Numbered from the stretch's first letter, positions 9,254 through 17,871 are shown. The stretch is 35,808 nucleotides of DNA from an uncultured Pelagibacteraceae bacterium (GCA_902533775.1 CACANA010000009.1:1-35808); one strand, 5' to 3'. The notes: generated by a model not told the origin, from the sequence alone. Made by a program: numbers and translations.

Positions 9254-10228
9254 TTAATTTGCTAAAGACGATACTTTATCAATTAACGCACCACCAGTTG
9301 GTACTTCTGACGCGAATTGATCGTATATTCCTTTACTTGCACTAATGAAAGCACCTTTGTCAGCTTCGTTAACTTGAACTCCAGCTGATTTGATAACTCC
9401 CAATAAAGATTTTTCAAGATTAGCAGCTTCAGCGTACACAAATTTTTGTGTATCTTTAGCAGCTTGCTCTAAAATACTTTGTACATCTGCAGGAAGTTTG
9501 CTCCAGTGGTCTTTATGTACTGTTACATAAGCAGGAGTGTAAACGTGACCTGTGATTGATAAATATTTTTGAACTTCTTGGAATTTAGCACTAGCAATCT
9601 GAGCATATGGGTTTTCTTGTCCATCCATTGTTCCTGTTTTCAAAGCAGTAAATACTTCTGAGAAAGACATTGGAGTTGGGTTTGCACCATATGATTGGAA
9701 CATTTTAACTCTCCATTTTGATTTAGGTGTTCTTAATTTAATTCCTTTTAAGTCACCTGGAGTGTTAATTGGTCTAGTGTTGTTTGTGATATGTCTAAAT
9801 CCATTTTCCCAAACAGCAATAACCTTGTATCCAGTTTTATCTTCAAGATTTTTAAACATTCCTGGTAAAACTTGGCTTTCAACTTTATTCATGTGTTTTC
9901 TGTCTTTAATAATGAAAGGCATATCAAATACACCAAACTCATCATGAATAGATGCCATTACTGATGAAGGTAACCACATGTTAACTGTTCCTAATTTTAG
10001 TTTTTGCATTCCTTGTTTGTCTTTACCAAGTTGCGAAGAACCAAAAACAGTTACTTTTCCTTTGCTGCCTAATCTCTCATTTGCAAGTTTAGCAAAATGG
10101 TCAACTGATGCAGAAAATAAAGATCCAGGTTTTCCTACATGTCCAAATTTTACTTCAGTTGAATTTGCTGAGAAACTTAAAAATAGAGATGATAATAAAA
10201 CAACAATTATTTTAAAATATTTGTTCAT
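9254..10228 (-). CDS. dctP: TRAP transporter substrate-binding protein (DctP)
   Basis: 324 aa with signal peptide; KFGHVGKPGSLFSASVDHFAKL, LRTPKSKWRVKMFQSYGANPTPMSFSEVFTALKTGTMDGQENPYAQI. Confidence 0.94.
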   Translation of the reverse strand: MNKYFKIIVVLLSSLFLSFSANSTEVKFGHVGKPGSLFSASVDHFAKLANERLGSKGKVTVFGSSQLGKDKQGMQKLKLGTVNMWLPSSVMASIHDEFGVFDMPFIIKDRKHMNKVESQVLPGMFKNLEDKTGYKVIAVWENGFRHITNNTRPINTPGDLKGIKLRTPKSKWRVKMFQSYGANPTPMSFSEVFTALKTGTMDGQENPYAQIASAKFQEVQKYLSITGHVYTPAYVTVHKDHWSKLPADVQSILEQAAKDTQKFVYAEAANLEKSLLGVIKSAGVQVNEADKGAFISASKGIYDQFASEVPTGGALIDKVSSLAN

Positions 10229-10316
10229 ATTTCCCTCTTTAGTTTGTTTTTATTAAAATAGCTTACAGAAAATATGGATACAGTGCTAGAGATTAAATTG
10301 GCGTACCAGAAAAAAA

Positions 10317-10586
10317 TTATCGATCTTTAAATTCAAGATTGCCACGGGAGTCGACACTCTTTTTTACATGCTGATAGTAGGTAGGATTATCAATAAGTCT
10401 GGACATATCTATACCCTTATTCTCATATCGTCTTTTTATTGTCATTCTTGGGATTATTACGAGGTTCATGTTATCAATGAAGTCCTCAGTCCATTCTTTT
10501 TCTATCTTATCTTTGACCAATCTTTTCAAAAATACTCTAAGATCAGAGCAACTAAGGTGTTTTATTTTTTCGTTATACAATACCAT
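10317..10586 (-). CDS. Hypothetical protein, 89 aa
   Basis: Charged soluble-looking ORF; more protein-like than the overlapping plus-strand ORF 10368..10649. Confidence 0.55.
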   Translation of the reverse strand: MVLYNEKIKHLSCSDLRVFLKRLVKDKIEKEWTEDFIDNMNLVIIPRMTIKRRYENKGIDMSRLIDNPTYYQHVKKSVDSRGNLEFKDR

Positions 10587-10610
10587 TTTGATGAATATAT
10601 AATCTTGGTG

Positions 10611-11312
10611 TTATCTTGCAAGTTTAATGAATATATCTCCCATACCTGACTGAAGCTGATCTAATGGAGTATTATTTCTAAGAGTGCAATATCTGCCTGT
10701 CACCTGGTGCCTGTCTATTGCATTAACATTATATTGAGTACAGGTTTTCGCTTTGTGTAATAAACCAATGACCAGTTTTCCATCTACTACTGAAACTTGT
10801 TTCGTATCTAAATCATTGCCATTACAAAAATATTTTTTGTTTACCCTTTCAGGAAAATCTGTTTTCCCACAAGGATTTTCAATTGTGAAAACATAAAATT
10901 CTTTTTCTATGCCTTTAAATTTATGTTTCATTTTAGTTGTTTTTGAATATTTCATTAAATCACAGGAACATGGAATGCAGCATCTATAATATTCACCACA
11001 TATTTTTTTGCCTGTATTGTTTTCAGTTAAATAAACATATTCTGGAACAGCATTTGGACTTATTAAAGAACCTGATACTGCACAATATAATTTATTATAT
11101 TCTACAAAATCTTCATAAGAGATGTCTTTATCTATTATATATTTAAAAAATTTAGGACCTGCCGCATTTCTATTTCTGTCTGGGAAAATTTTATTCCAAT
11201 CATTAACGATATCTTGATAATAGTTTTTTTCTTGAGAATTTGCTGAATTTATCGGAATTGAAAAAAAAATAATAAATATAATTAGACTAAGTATATTTTT
11301 AATACTGTGCAT
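10611..11312 (-). CDS. Secreted cysteine-rich hypothetical protein
   Basis: 233 aa; N-terminal signal peptide-like segment (MHSIKNILSLIIFIIFFSIPINSANSQ); ten cysteines including ICGEYYRCCIPCSCDLMKY. Confidence 0.75.
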   Translation of the reverse strand: MHSIKNILSLIIFIIFFSIPINSANSQEKNYYQDIVNDWNKIFPDRNRNAAGPKFFKYIIDKDISYEDFVEYNKLYCAVSGSLISPNAVPEYVYLTENNTGKKICGEYYRCCIPCSCDLMKYSKTTKMKHKFKGIEKEFYVFTIENPCGKTDFPERVNKKYFCNGNDLDTKQVSVVDGKLVIGLLHKAKTCTQYNVNAIDRHQVTGRYCTLRNNTPLDQLQSGMGDIFIKLAR

Positions 11313-11323
11313 TAATTAATGAT

Positions 11324-11467
11324 TTAAAAACCCATATTTGACCAGTTACTTCGGTCTTGAGTTTTGCTATTGAATTTTTTTAATTCTTCATCAGATGGTT
11401 CCCTAAAAAGATACATTACAATTCCTGAGACAAATAATGCTAATAATGATAAAGAACAAATAGTCAT
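11324..11467 (-). CDS. Small single-TM hypothetical protein (47 aa)
   Basis: Below the cutoff of the supplied ORF track. Reverse-strand translation MTICSLSLLALFVSGIVMYLFREPSDEELKKFNSKTQDRSNWSNMGF*; one TM segment plus acidic tail; fills an otherwise unexplained gap. Confidence 0.5.
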   Translation of the reverse strand: MTICSLSLLALFVSGIVMYLFREPSDEELKKFNSKTQDRSNWSNMGF

Positions 11468-11525
11468 AAGCTTGATATATAAAAGCTTTATAATTTTTCA
11501 ACACTATATAATGAGTAGTATTGTC

Positions 11526-12959
11526 CTATAGTTTTTGTCTAAATTCGTAAGTTTTATTTAATTCATCAATATCAAATGTTTCTATTGATCCATCAGTCCA
11601 TTTAATTTCAACTTTAAAATCTTTTTCACCTTTTCTTATTCCATAATGAGCAACGGGTTCCATCTGACAGAGATATCCTGAACCTGCATCTATTGTTTTT
11701 GAATGAATTCTTTTATTAGATTTCATTGTTACTGTTGCACCTCTTGCTGGAGCACCATACTGATTAAGTGGATTAATACGCAGATAATTAAAGTTTTTAA
11801 TGTCTGCTTTATATAAAGTTAACGGTTGAAACCCTGACTCTCCATGTGAAACTAATAATTCTAAAATTCCATCGCCATCAACATCTGCAACAGCTGCTCC
11901 AGTTCCAAGTCCAACGGTCTCTAAACCATTTTCCATTTTAATTTCTTTAAATACTCCACCCTCTAAAACTTTGAAAAGTTTATTCGGTTCTCCAATATTA
12001 TTCATAAAAACTTCATCGTATCCATCATTATCAAAATCAGCTGAAATAACTGTTCTAATTTTAGTTGGATCGTTGTATGGAGATGTTGATATATCTTTAA
12101 ATTTATCACCATCTAAAACATATGCTCTATGCATTCCATCCCAGTTGGAAGATAAAATATCTAATCTTCCTCTATACAAAAGGTCACTTAAAGCTGTGCC
12201 TCTACCATTTTCAAATCTATCTTGAACTGCATACTCTTTAGCTACATCTTGGAAAGAGCCTTTTGAATTATAGTATAAAAAGTTATCTCCTCTTTCATTT
12301 GCAGCAAAAATATCTGACCTATCTGAAAGAATGTGTCCTGACACAATAGCTCTACCTCCAGTAATTTTATCAATTGATAATGATTTAGCTTGGTCTTTTA
12401 TTCTATCTCTAATTAATTCATAAAATCGAGTAGGACCTCCATAATTTGCAACATAAATACCATAAGCACCATCTCCATTTCTATCTACACAAACAACAGA
12501 TCTTCCAGCGGTTAAGTTTAATTCGGTTTGATTAATTTCTTTTTCAAATAAATCCTCAAATTTATTGCTATTTAAATCTATTAATCGATCAGAATAAATT
12601 TTTGATCCACTATATGTATCAGTATTTAAAAAATATATTTCTTCATAGCCATCTTGATCGATATCACATGCAGCAACACCTATCGTTCTTCTCTCTTCAT
12701 CTGTAAATATTTTTTCGTTTACAATATTTATTAGTTTTCCATCTTTATAAGAAAGAGCTAGATTTTTAAAACCAAAGCCAGTTACCACAAAATCATATTT
12801 ATTATCTTGGTTAACATCTGTAACTGAAACTCCATAGCTTAATCGAAACTCATTTTCCGCTATTTGGTCAGTTATATTTAAGAAAAAATCTTTAGCGTTA
12901 GCATAATTAAAGACAGATAAAATACTGAGAAAAGTGATGATAATTTTTTTCATATTCAA
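11526..12959 (-). CDS. CRTAC1-family protein: FG-GAP/VCBS repeats with C-terminal ASPIC/UnbV-like domain
   Basis: 477 aa; signal peptide; repeated Ca-binding-type motifs DVNQDNKYD, DIDQDGYEE, DRNGDGAYG, DFDNDGYDE, DVDGDGILE; C-terminal NQYGAPARGATVTM...SGYLCQMEPVAHYGIRKGEKDFKVEIKWTDGSIETF. Confidence 0.85.
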   Translation of the reverse strand: MNMKKIIITFLSILSVFNYANAKDFFLNITDQIAENEFRLSYGVSVTDVNQDNKYDFVVTGFGFKNLALSYKDGKLINIVNEKIFTDEERRTIGVAACDIDQDGYEEIYFLNTDTYSGSKIYSDRLIDLNSNKFEDLFEKEINQTELNLTAGRSVVCVDRNGDGAYGIYVANYGGPTRFYELIRDRIKDQAKSLSIDKITGGRAIVSGHILSDRSDIFAANERGDNFLYYNSKGSFQDVAKEYAVQDRFENGRGTALSDLLYRGRLDILSSNWDGMHRAYVLDGDKFKDISTSPYNDPTKIRTVISADFDNDGYDEVFMNNIGEPNKLFKVLEGGVFKEIKMENGLETVGLGTGAAVADVDGDGILELLVSHGESGFQPLTLYKADIKNFNYLRINPLNQYGAPARGATVTMKSNKRIHSKTIDAGSGYLCQMEPVAHYGIRKGEKDFKVEIKWTDGSIETFDIDELNKTYEFRQKL

Positions 12960-13003
12960 GCTCTTTATTAGAATATAAAAATTATAAAATGAGATAAATT
13001 AGC

Positions 13004-13201
13004 TTACTCAAGTAAACCTAGAATTGAATAAATAACTAACCCTATAATTGCAGCAAAGAAAATTAAAAATGAAATTTGACTGAAAATATTATTCTTTGAT
13101 CTAATTTCTCCCTTTTTGTACTTTCTAATCTGAATGATACCAAACCTAATTACTATTAAACCTAGGATTAGAAGTGATACTTTAAATAAGAATTCAATCA
13201 T
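13004..13201 (-). CDS. Small membrane protein, 65 aa, two predicted TM segments
   Basis: MIEFLFKVSLLILGLIVIRFGIIQIRKYKKGEIRSKNNIFSQISFLIFFAAIIGLVIYSILGLLE; two hydrophobic segments separated by a basic loop. Confidence 0.6.
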   Translation of the reverse strand: MIEFLFKVSLLILGLIVIRFGIIQIRKYKKGEIRSKNNIFSQISFLIFFAAIIGLVIYSILGLLE

Positions 13202-13222
13202 TTATTTTTTCATAATTAATAA

Positions 13223-13717
13223 TTAATCTAACGGAATATTTGTAATAAGAGGAGAGCCAGTGTCCTCTAGGCAAGTATAAACATATACAAAAGTTTTACC
13301 TTTTGAATGATCATATCCCTGTGCTATAGAAATTTGACCTTGTGCCTCAAATTTATTGCTACCACTAGGTTTACAATTGTAAAAAGTGCCTACTTGGAGA
13401 TCTGTGTTTCCATAAACATCTTTAATCTTAGTTTTCATTACTTTATGAGCTGCAACTGCTACATTTGCGTTAATTTTTCCTGAACTACAGGTTAATTGAT
13501 TTACTCCATTTAGTGGCATAACTGCTGTTTCTCCAATTTCACATCTTGTCCATTCATTTATAATGTAATTTACAATTAATTTGTTGTTTGCCTTTGTGGT
13601 ATTTTTTTTTGCACCAGCGGTATATCCACTATAAGCAACTACACCTACTGCAGCTAAGATACCAATTATTGCTACAACAACTAATAGTTCAATTAATGTG
13701 AAACCTTTTTTATTCAT
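13223..13717 (-). CDS. Type IV pilin-like protein (tandem copy 1)
   Basis: 164 aa; prepilin processing/methylation motif KKGFTLIELLVVVAIIGILAAVGVVAYSGYTAGAKK. Confidence 0.9.
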   Translation of the reverse strand: MNKKGFTLIELLVVVAIIGILAAVGVVAYSGYTAGAKKNTTKANNKLIVNYIINEWTRCEIGETAVMPLNGVNQLTCSSGKINANVAVAAHKVMKTKIKDVYGNTDLQVGTFYNCKPSGSNKFEAQGQISIAQGYDHSKGKTFVYVYTCLEDTGSPLITNIPLD

Positions 13718-13719
13718 AA

Positions 13720-14226
13720 TTAAAATCCAGTTGGTACCTGCAACATTGGATCTAATGATTTTTTAGTACCTTTATCATCATAAGCTGCATCGATTAAAAA
13801 ACATGGGCTAATATCACATTTATTCCAGCCTACTAAAACTATTTCACCCGCATTTCTCGTTGGACCACTATTTAGTAAACCGTCAGGATTGCTTGGTGTT
13901 GTTTTGTAAGGATTTATTATTTTGCTTTCAAAAACATTTATAAAATACTGAGCCCAAATATTACTGTCTATATTACCTGCGCCACCTGTAGAACATGTTT
14001 TTATGTGCTTACTGCTATCTGGACCTTCCGTTAGATCAATTCCAGACTGACATTTTAAAATTTCTGCCATAGCATACTTTTGAATCATTTTTTGATTACT
14101 AGCCATGGTTTGTTTTTTTGCACCTGCAGTATATCCACTATAAGCAACCACGCCTACTGCAGCTAAGATACCAATGATTGCGACAACGACTAAAAGTTCT
14201 ATTAGTGTGAAGCCTTTTTGTTTCAT
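13720..14226 (-). CDS. Type IV pilin-like protein (tandem copy 2)
   Basis: 168 aa; KGFTLIELLVVVAIIGILAAVGVVAYSGYTAGAKK, divergent C-terminal region. Confidence 0.9.
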   Translation of the reverse strand: MKQKGFTLIELLVVVAIIGILAAVGVVAYSGYTAGAKKQTMASNQKMIQKYAMAEILKCQSGIDLTEGPDSSKHIKTCSTGGAGNIDSNIWAQYFINVFESKIINPYKTTPSNPDGLLNSGPTRNAGEIVLVGWNKCDISPCFLIDAAYDDKGTKKSLDPMLQVPTGF

Positions 14227-14228
14227 AA

Positions 14229-14732
14229 TTATGGATACCTATCTATTTCATTTGTTATTGGTGCTTTATTTAATTCATAACAAGTGCCAATTTTAAAATA
14301 AGCTTTAGGACTATCAAAACTTGTTAGAAAAGTATATCCAAGCTGTGTTGCACTACACGAAGTTGGTATCTGATTTCTTCCTACAAAATATGTAGAATAA
14401 TCCCACGCACCATTTACTGCACCATGTGGATTTTTAAAAAAAGTTTTATAATAAAGTGATAAATTTCCAGTTAAAGACCATGTTGCATAATTACAATCAA
14501 TATAGGCACCAGATCCACTATAATCTTTATAAGTGTAATAACTGTTACCTGTTTGACACCATAACATTCTAGCAGAAAGATCTTTTACAATACTTTTATG
14601 ATTAGCTAATACAGCACTTTTTTTTGCACCTTTTGTATATCCACTATAAGCAACTACACCTACTGCAGCTAAGATACCTATAATTGCTACTACGACTAAA
14701 AGTTCTATTAATGTAAAGCCTTTATTTTTCAT
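14229..14732 (-). CDS. Type IV pilin-like protein (tandem copy 3)
   Basis: 167 aa; KGFTLIELLVVVAIIGILAAVGVVAYSGYTKGAKK, divergent C-terminal region. Confidence 0.9.
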   Translation of the reverse strand: MKNKGFTLIELLVVVAIIGILAAVGVVAYSGYTKGAKKSAVLANHKSIVKDLSARMLWCQTGNSYYTYKDYSGSGAYIDCNYATWSLTGNLSLYYKTFFKNPHGAVNGAWDYSTYFVGRNQIPTSCSATQLGYTFLTSFDSPKAYFKIGTCYELNKAPITNEIDRYP

Positions 14733-15271
14733 TTTTTATTTGCTTTGTAATTTTCCATCCATTTTTTAAAAACAATTATAGCATCATTCATATCTTTTGT
14801 TTTATTTGGATGATTTTTTGCTCTTCCTAGCATAGTTGCAATAACATTTACTTGATATTTTATTGGTCTTTTTTTTATAGCTGAAACAGTAAACAATGCC
14901 TTTTCTTTATCTTTAAAACCTAAGCCTTTTAAGGTTGTCTCTGGTTTATAATCTGAAAATAAAGAAAGATTTAATGGTTTAAATTTTTTATCTTTGATTA
15001 GTTTATTCATTGGCATTTTATCAACTATATCAAAGATTTTTTTTGTATATATTTTATCTAACTCAATTTTTTTTGTTCCATCAAAACCAATTAAAATAAC
15101 ATTAAATTTTTTTGATTTATCTAATTTAGTAACTAATTTTATATATCTTTTGTGAAAGCCTTTAATTTCTTTTTGATACAAATCTTTTGATCTTTTATAT
15201 TCTGGATGGCTGTAATTAGGCGTATTGAGGACTAACAATCTACATTTCCATAGATATTTTTTAAAACTCAT
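14729..15271 (-). CDS. DUF4174-like protein with an additional C-terminal region
   Basis: 180 aa; WKCRLLVLNTPNYSHPEYKRSKDLYQKEI ... FNVILIGFDGTKKIELDKIYTKKIFDIVDKMPM resembles the DUF4174 pattern from memory; overlaps the pilin 3 start by 4 nt. Confidence 0.55.
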   Translation of the reverse strand: MSFKKYLWKCRLLVLNTPNYSHPEYKRSKDLYQKEIKGFHKRYIKLVTKLDKSKKFNVILIGFDGTKKIELDKIYTKKIFDIVDKMPMNKLIKDKKFKPLNLSLFSDYKPETTLKGLGFKDKEKALFTVSAIKKRPIKYQVNVIATMLGRAKNHPNKTKDMNDAIIVFKKWMENYKANKK

Positions 15272-15279
15272 TAAAAATA

Positions 15280-17871
15280 TTAATTGTAAATTTTATCTCT
15301 TACAAGCTTACTTAATAAACTATATCCAAGTTCGTTCATATGTAGTGGATCTTCATCGTAAAACTTATCATAACCTGCATTTATCATGGGTGTTGTAATA
15401 TCAATATAATCCCACATTTTTAAATTGATTAAGTGTTTTTTTATCTTTGAATTAGCATCTAAAATTGTTGTCATTAAGTCTCTTCTAAAGGGACTAGGCT
15501 TAATTGAAATAAAAAAACATTTTGTTCTTGGCAATTTTTCTTCAACTTGATTAGAAAATAATAAAAATTCTTTTAACAATTCATCGCTATCCATTCCATA
15601 ACCAATATCATTATCTCCGGCATAAAAGAAAAGATTAGATGGGTTTAAAGGAGCAACCAATCTATCAAAATATCTTCTACAAGAGACTAAGGTTGAGCCA
15701 CCAAAACCTAAATTATAAAGATTATTTATTGATAAATCGTTTTTGGCATTATCCCACATTTTAAAAGTTGAACTACCATACAAGGCGACACTGTTATTTG
15801 TTTTCGTCTGTTGAAAAGAATTATGTTCTAATTCTCTAACATCTAATTCAAACTCTTCTTCAACTGGACTGACTAAATTTACATTAGTTTTCAAATTTTC
15901 TATTTTATCTATGTTGTCTTGAACATTTTTAGCCAAATCAATAGCTTCTTCTACATAGGATCTAAATTTGGTTCTGTAATTATCTAAGAAGCTTTTCATT
16001 TCATCTTGATTTTCTGGATCTTTCACATGATCACTTATAGTTATTGGCTCCTTAATAACGGCAGAATATATTGTTTTAGAAACTGGATAATCAAAATTAG
16101 CAAGAGCAATTGGAATAAGTTTTGGTTTTGGATTAAGTTTAAATGCAAGGTTAAATGCACCAGCTTTAAATGGTCCTGGAGATGTTATTGTTTTATTATC
16201 TTCTGTTTCTGATGTTCCTTCGGGCGCAATTACAATCGGTTGTTTTTGATTAAATACCTTTTGAGCTTCGTCAAAAAGCTTTTGTTTTCTTAATTTCTTT
16301 TCCTCTTCACTTTCGTCCAGCTTATCAGACTCTGGGGTATGAACAAAAATGTAATCTAAATTTTCATAGTAATTATATCTCCAAAATTCTGTGTTCCGAC
16401 TTGTTCTAACAATACGTTGACCTCCATCATTATATTTTGGATGTAATATTTTTGAACTGATGAAATGACTATCTATTGAAAATGAATGTCCATTTGCAAG
16501 CTGATTATCATCTATAGCTGCTAGATGATTGTAGAAAAAAATATTTGTTGGTTCATCTGGCAAATTTTCCCAACCCTTAATTACATATTTAACATTATCA
16601 AAAGCTTTGGTGAAATTTGAATTGGTTAACTCTCTTAATTTTGTTTTATCTGAATTACTAGAAGAATTTGAAACTCTATTATAAATAATATTTAATTGGC
16701 TGTGGAAACGAGACTCTCTTTCTAAATTATTTAAGGTATCTTTTATTAAACTAGATAATGATTTTTCTATCTCATTTCCTTTAATAATTAGTTCGTAAAC
16801 AACATCAAATGCCATTGCATAAGTATGAGTGCTCTTCAATAAATGTGGAATACTATACAACTTAGAGCTAGCAGGTATTCTTGCAGTATTATCTTTCAAT
16901 AATAAATTAACAAATTCTAATTCATTTTCTGCTGAATATTTTGTTAAACCAGTTGCACTTTGTTGGAAACGTCCTAGCTGCCACAATTGTCTTTTGAAAA
17001 TCTTTATTGATAATTCGGGGTTAGAAATAATCAGATTTTCAAGTGCTTCGTTAGAAATATGTAAAACTTTTGTATCCCTAGTAGATTTAATTGTATATGG
17101 ATTGAAAAAATCTCCTTTTCCAGAAGATAAAGTTAGAGCAATACCAGCTCTAGTTAGAGTTCTAAAATTTCGTCTTATTTTTCCATTAATAAAGTTATGG
17201 AATAAGCCATCAACTTTACCACTTAATAATATTTTTAAACCTTTAGAAACATCTCCCTCTTTAACTATATATTGATTTGATGAATACATCTTAATATTAC
17301 CTAATTTAATAAACTTTTCTAAGTCATCATCAGTAAGTGTTGAAAAAAAAGTAGCAGATTTAATTCTATTTATATTTGTAATACTTTTTTCTGATGGGGT
17401 GCCTGGAGAAATTTGTATTTCATCGTCTTTATACAAAGTGTTTAAATTTCTTGAAGAGACAAGAAGTTGGAAAGAAAAAAACGAAATGGCTGAGTATAAT
17501 GTTGATATAAGTTTACTATTTTTTTGTTGTAAATCTCTTAAATCATCTAGTTTTATCGAGATATATTCTGTTCCACCTTCAATAAATATTTCACCCATAA
17601 ATCTATTGGGTTGATTAAGTCCAGATATACCTAATGGTGTTGCAGGCTTTGTTATTTTTGCAAAGGTTATAGATTTAGTTTCAAAATACTTAGTAAATGT
17701 AGCTTTGCCTTTAATTAAAAAATAAATGTTTTCTGAAATTTGATGCTGCTTTGCTAAAACTTCATCACTTTCAGCTATTATGTGCTCTGATATTCCATCT
17801 ATTAGTCCAAAGGATTCTTTTAGATTTCCTAAATCAAAGCCATTTTGCTGAAATAATTCAGATAATTTCAT
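15280..17871 (-). CDS. Multidomain protein: two cNMP-binding-like domains, PlsC-like acyltransferase, C-terminal SGNH hydrolase
   Basis: 863 aa. CNB-like: QYIVKEGDVSKGLKILLSGKVDGLFH. Acyltransferase HX4D (NHLAAIDD) and APEGTSE. SGNH blocks: YGSSTF (Ser), GFGGSTL, FYAGDNDIGYG (Asn), DEDPLHMNELGY (Asp/His). Confidence 0.82.
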   Translation of the reverse strand: MKLSELFQQNGFDLGNLKESFGLIDGISEHIIAESDEVLAKQHQISENIYFLIKGKATFTKYFETKSITFAKITKPATPLGISGLNQPNRFMGEIFIEGGTEYISIKLDDLRDLQQKNSKLISTLYSAISFFSFQLLVSSRNLNTLYKDDEIQISPGTPSEKSITNINRIKSATFFSTLTDDDLEKFIKLGNIKMYSSNQYIVKEGDVSKGLKILLSGKVDGLFHNFINGKIRRNFRTLTRAGIALTLSSGKGDFFNPYTIKSTRDTKVLHISNEALENLIISNPELSIKIFKRQLWQLGRFQQSATGLTKYSAENELEFVNLLLKDNTARIPASSKLYSIPHLLKSTHTYAMAFDVVYELIIKGNEIEKSLSSLIKDTLNNLERESRFHSQLNIIYNRVSNSSSNSDKTKLRELTNSNFTKAFDNVKYVIKGWENLPDEPTNIFFYNHLAAIDDNQLANGHSFSIDSHFISSKILHPKYNDGGQRIVRTSRNTEFWRYNYYENLDYIFVHTPESDKLDESEEEKKLRKQKLFDEAQKVFNQKQPIVIAPEGTSETEDNKTITSPGPFKAGAFNLAFKLNPKPKLIPIALANFDYPVSKTIYSAVIKEPITISDHVKDPENQDEMKSFLDNYRTKFRSYVEEAIDLAKNVQDNIDKIENLKTNVNLVSPVEEEFELDVRELEHNSFQQTKTNNSVALYGSSTFKMWDNAKNDLSINNLYNLGFGGSTLVSCRRYFDRLVAPLNPSNLFFYAGDNDIGYGMDSDELLKEFLLFSNQVEEKLPRTKCFFISIKPSPFRRDLMTTILDANSKIKKHLINLKMWDYIDITTPMINAGYDKFYDEDPLHMNELGYSLLSKLVRDKIYN

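Larger units (their letters stand above)
13604..14732. repeat. Three direct repeats (about 114 bp each, at 13604-13717, 14113-14226 and 14619-14732) encoding the shared pilin N-terminus
   Basis: Shared core tatatccactataagcaa[c/t]..cctactgcagctaagatacc in all three copies; sequence diverges sharply outside the N-terminal-coding block. Confidence 0.85.

Noticed and set aside
10368-10649. 93-aa plus-strand ORF opposite the 89-aa minus-strand ORF
   Set aside because: Tyr/Phe-rich, irregular translation; the minus-strand ORF has a more normal soluble composition and matches the local gene direction.
13604-14732. CRISPR-like array from the three regularly spaced repeats
   Set aside because: Spacing is ~510 bp and the repeats encode the prepilin N-terminus in frame; this is a gene duplication.
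16829-17275. 148-aa plus-strand ORF
   Set aside because: Antisense to the cNMP-binding part of the 863-aa protein; no independent support.
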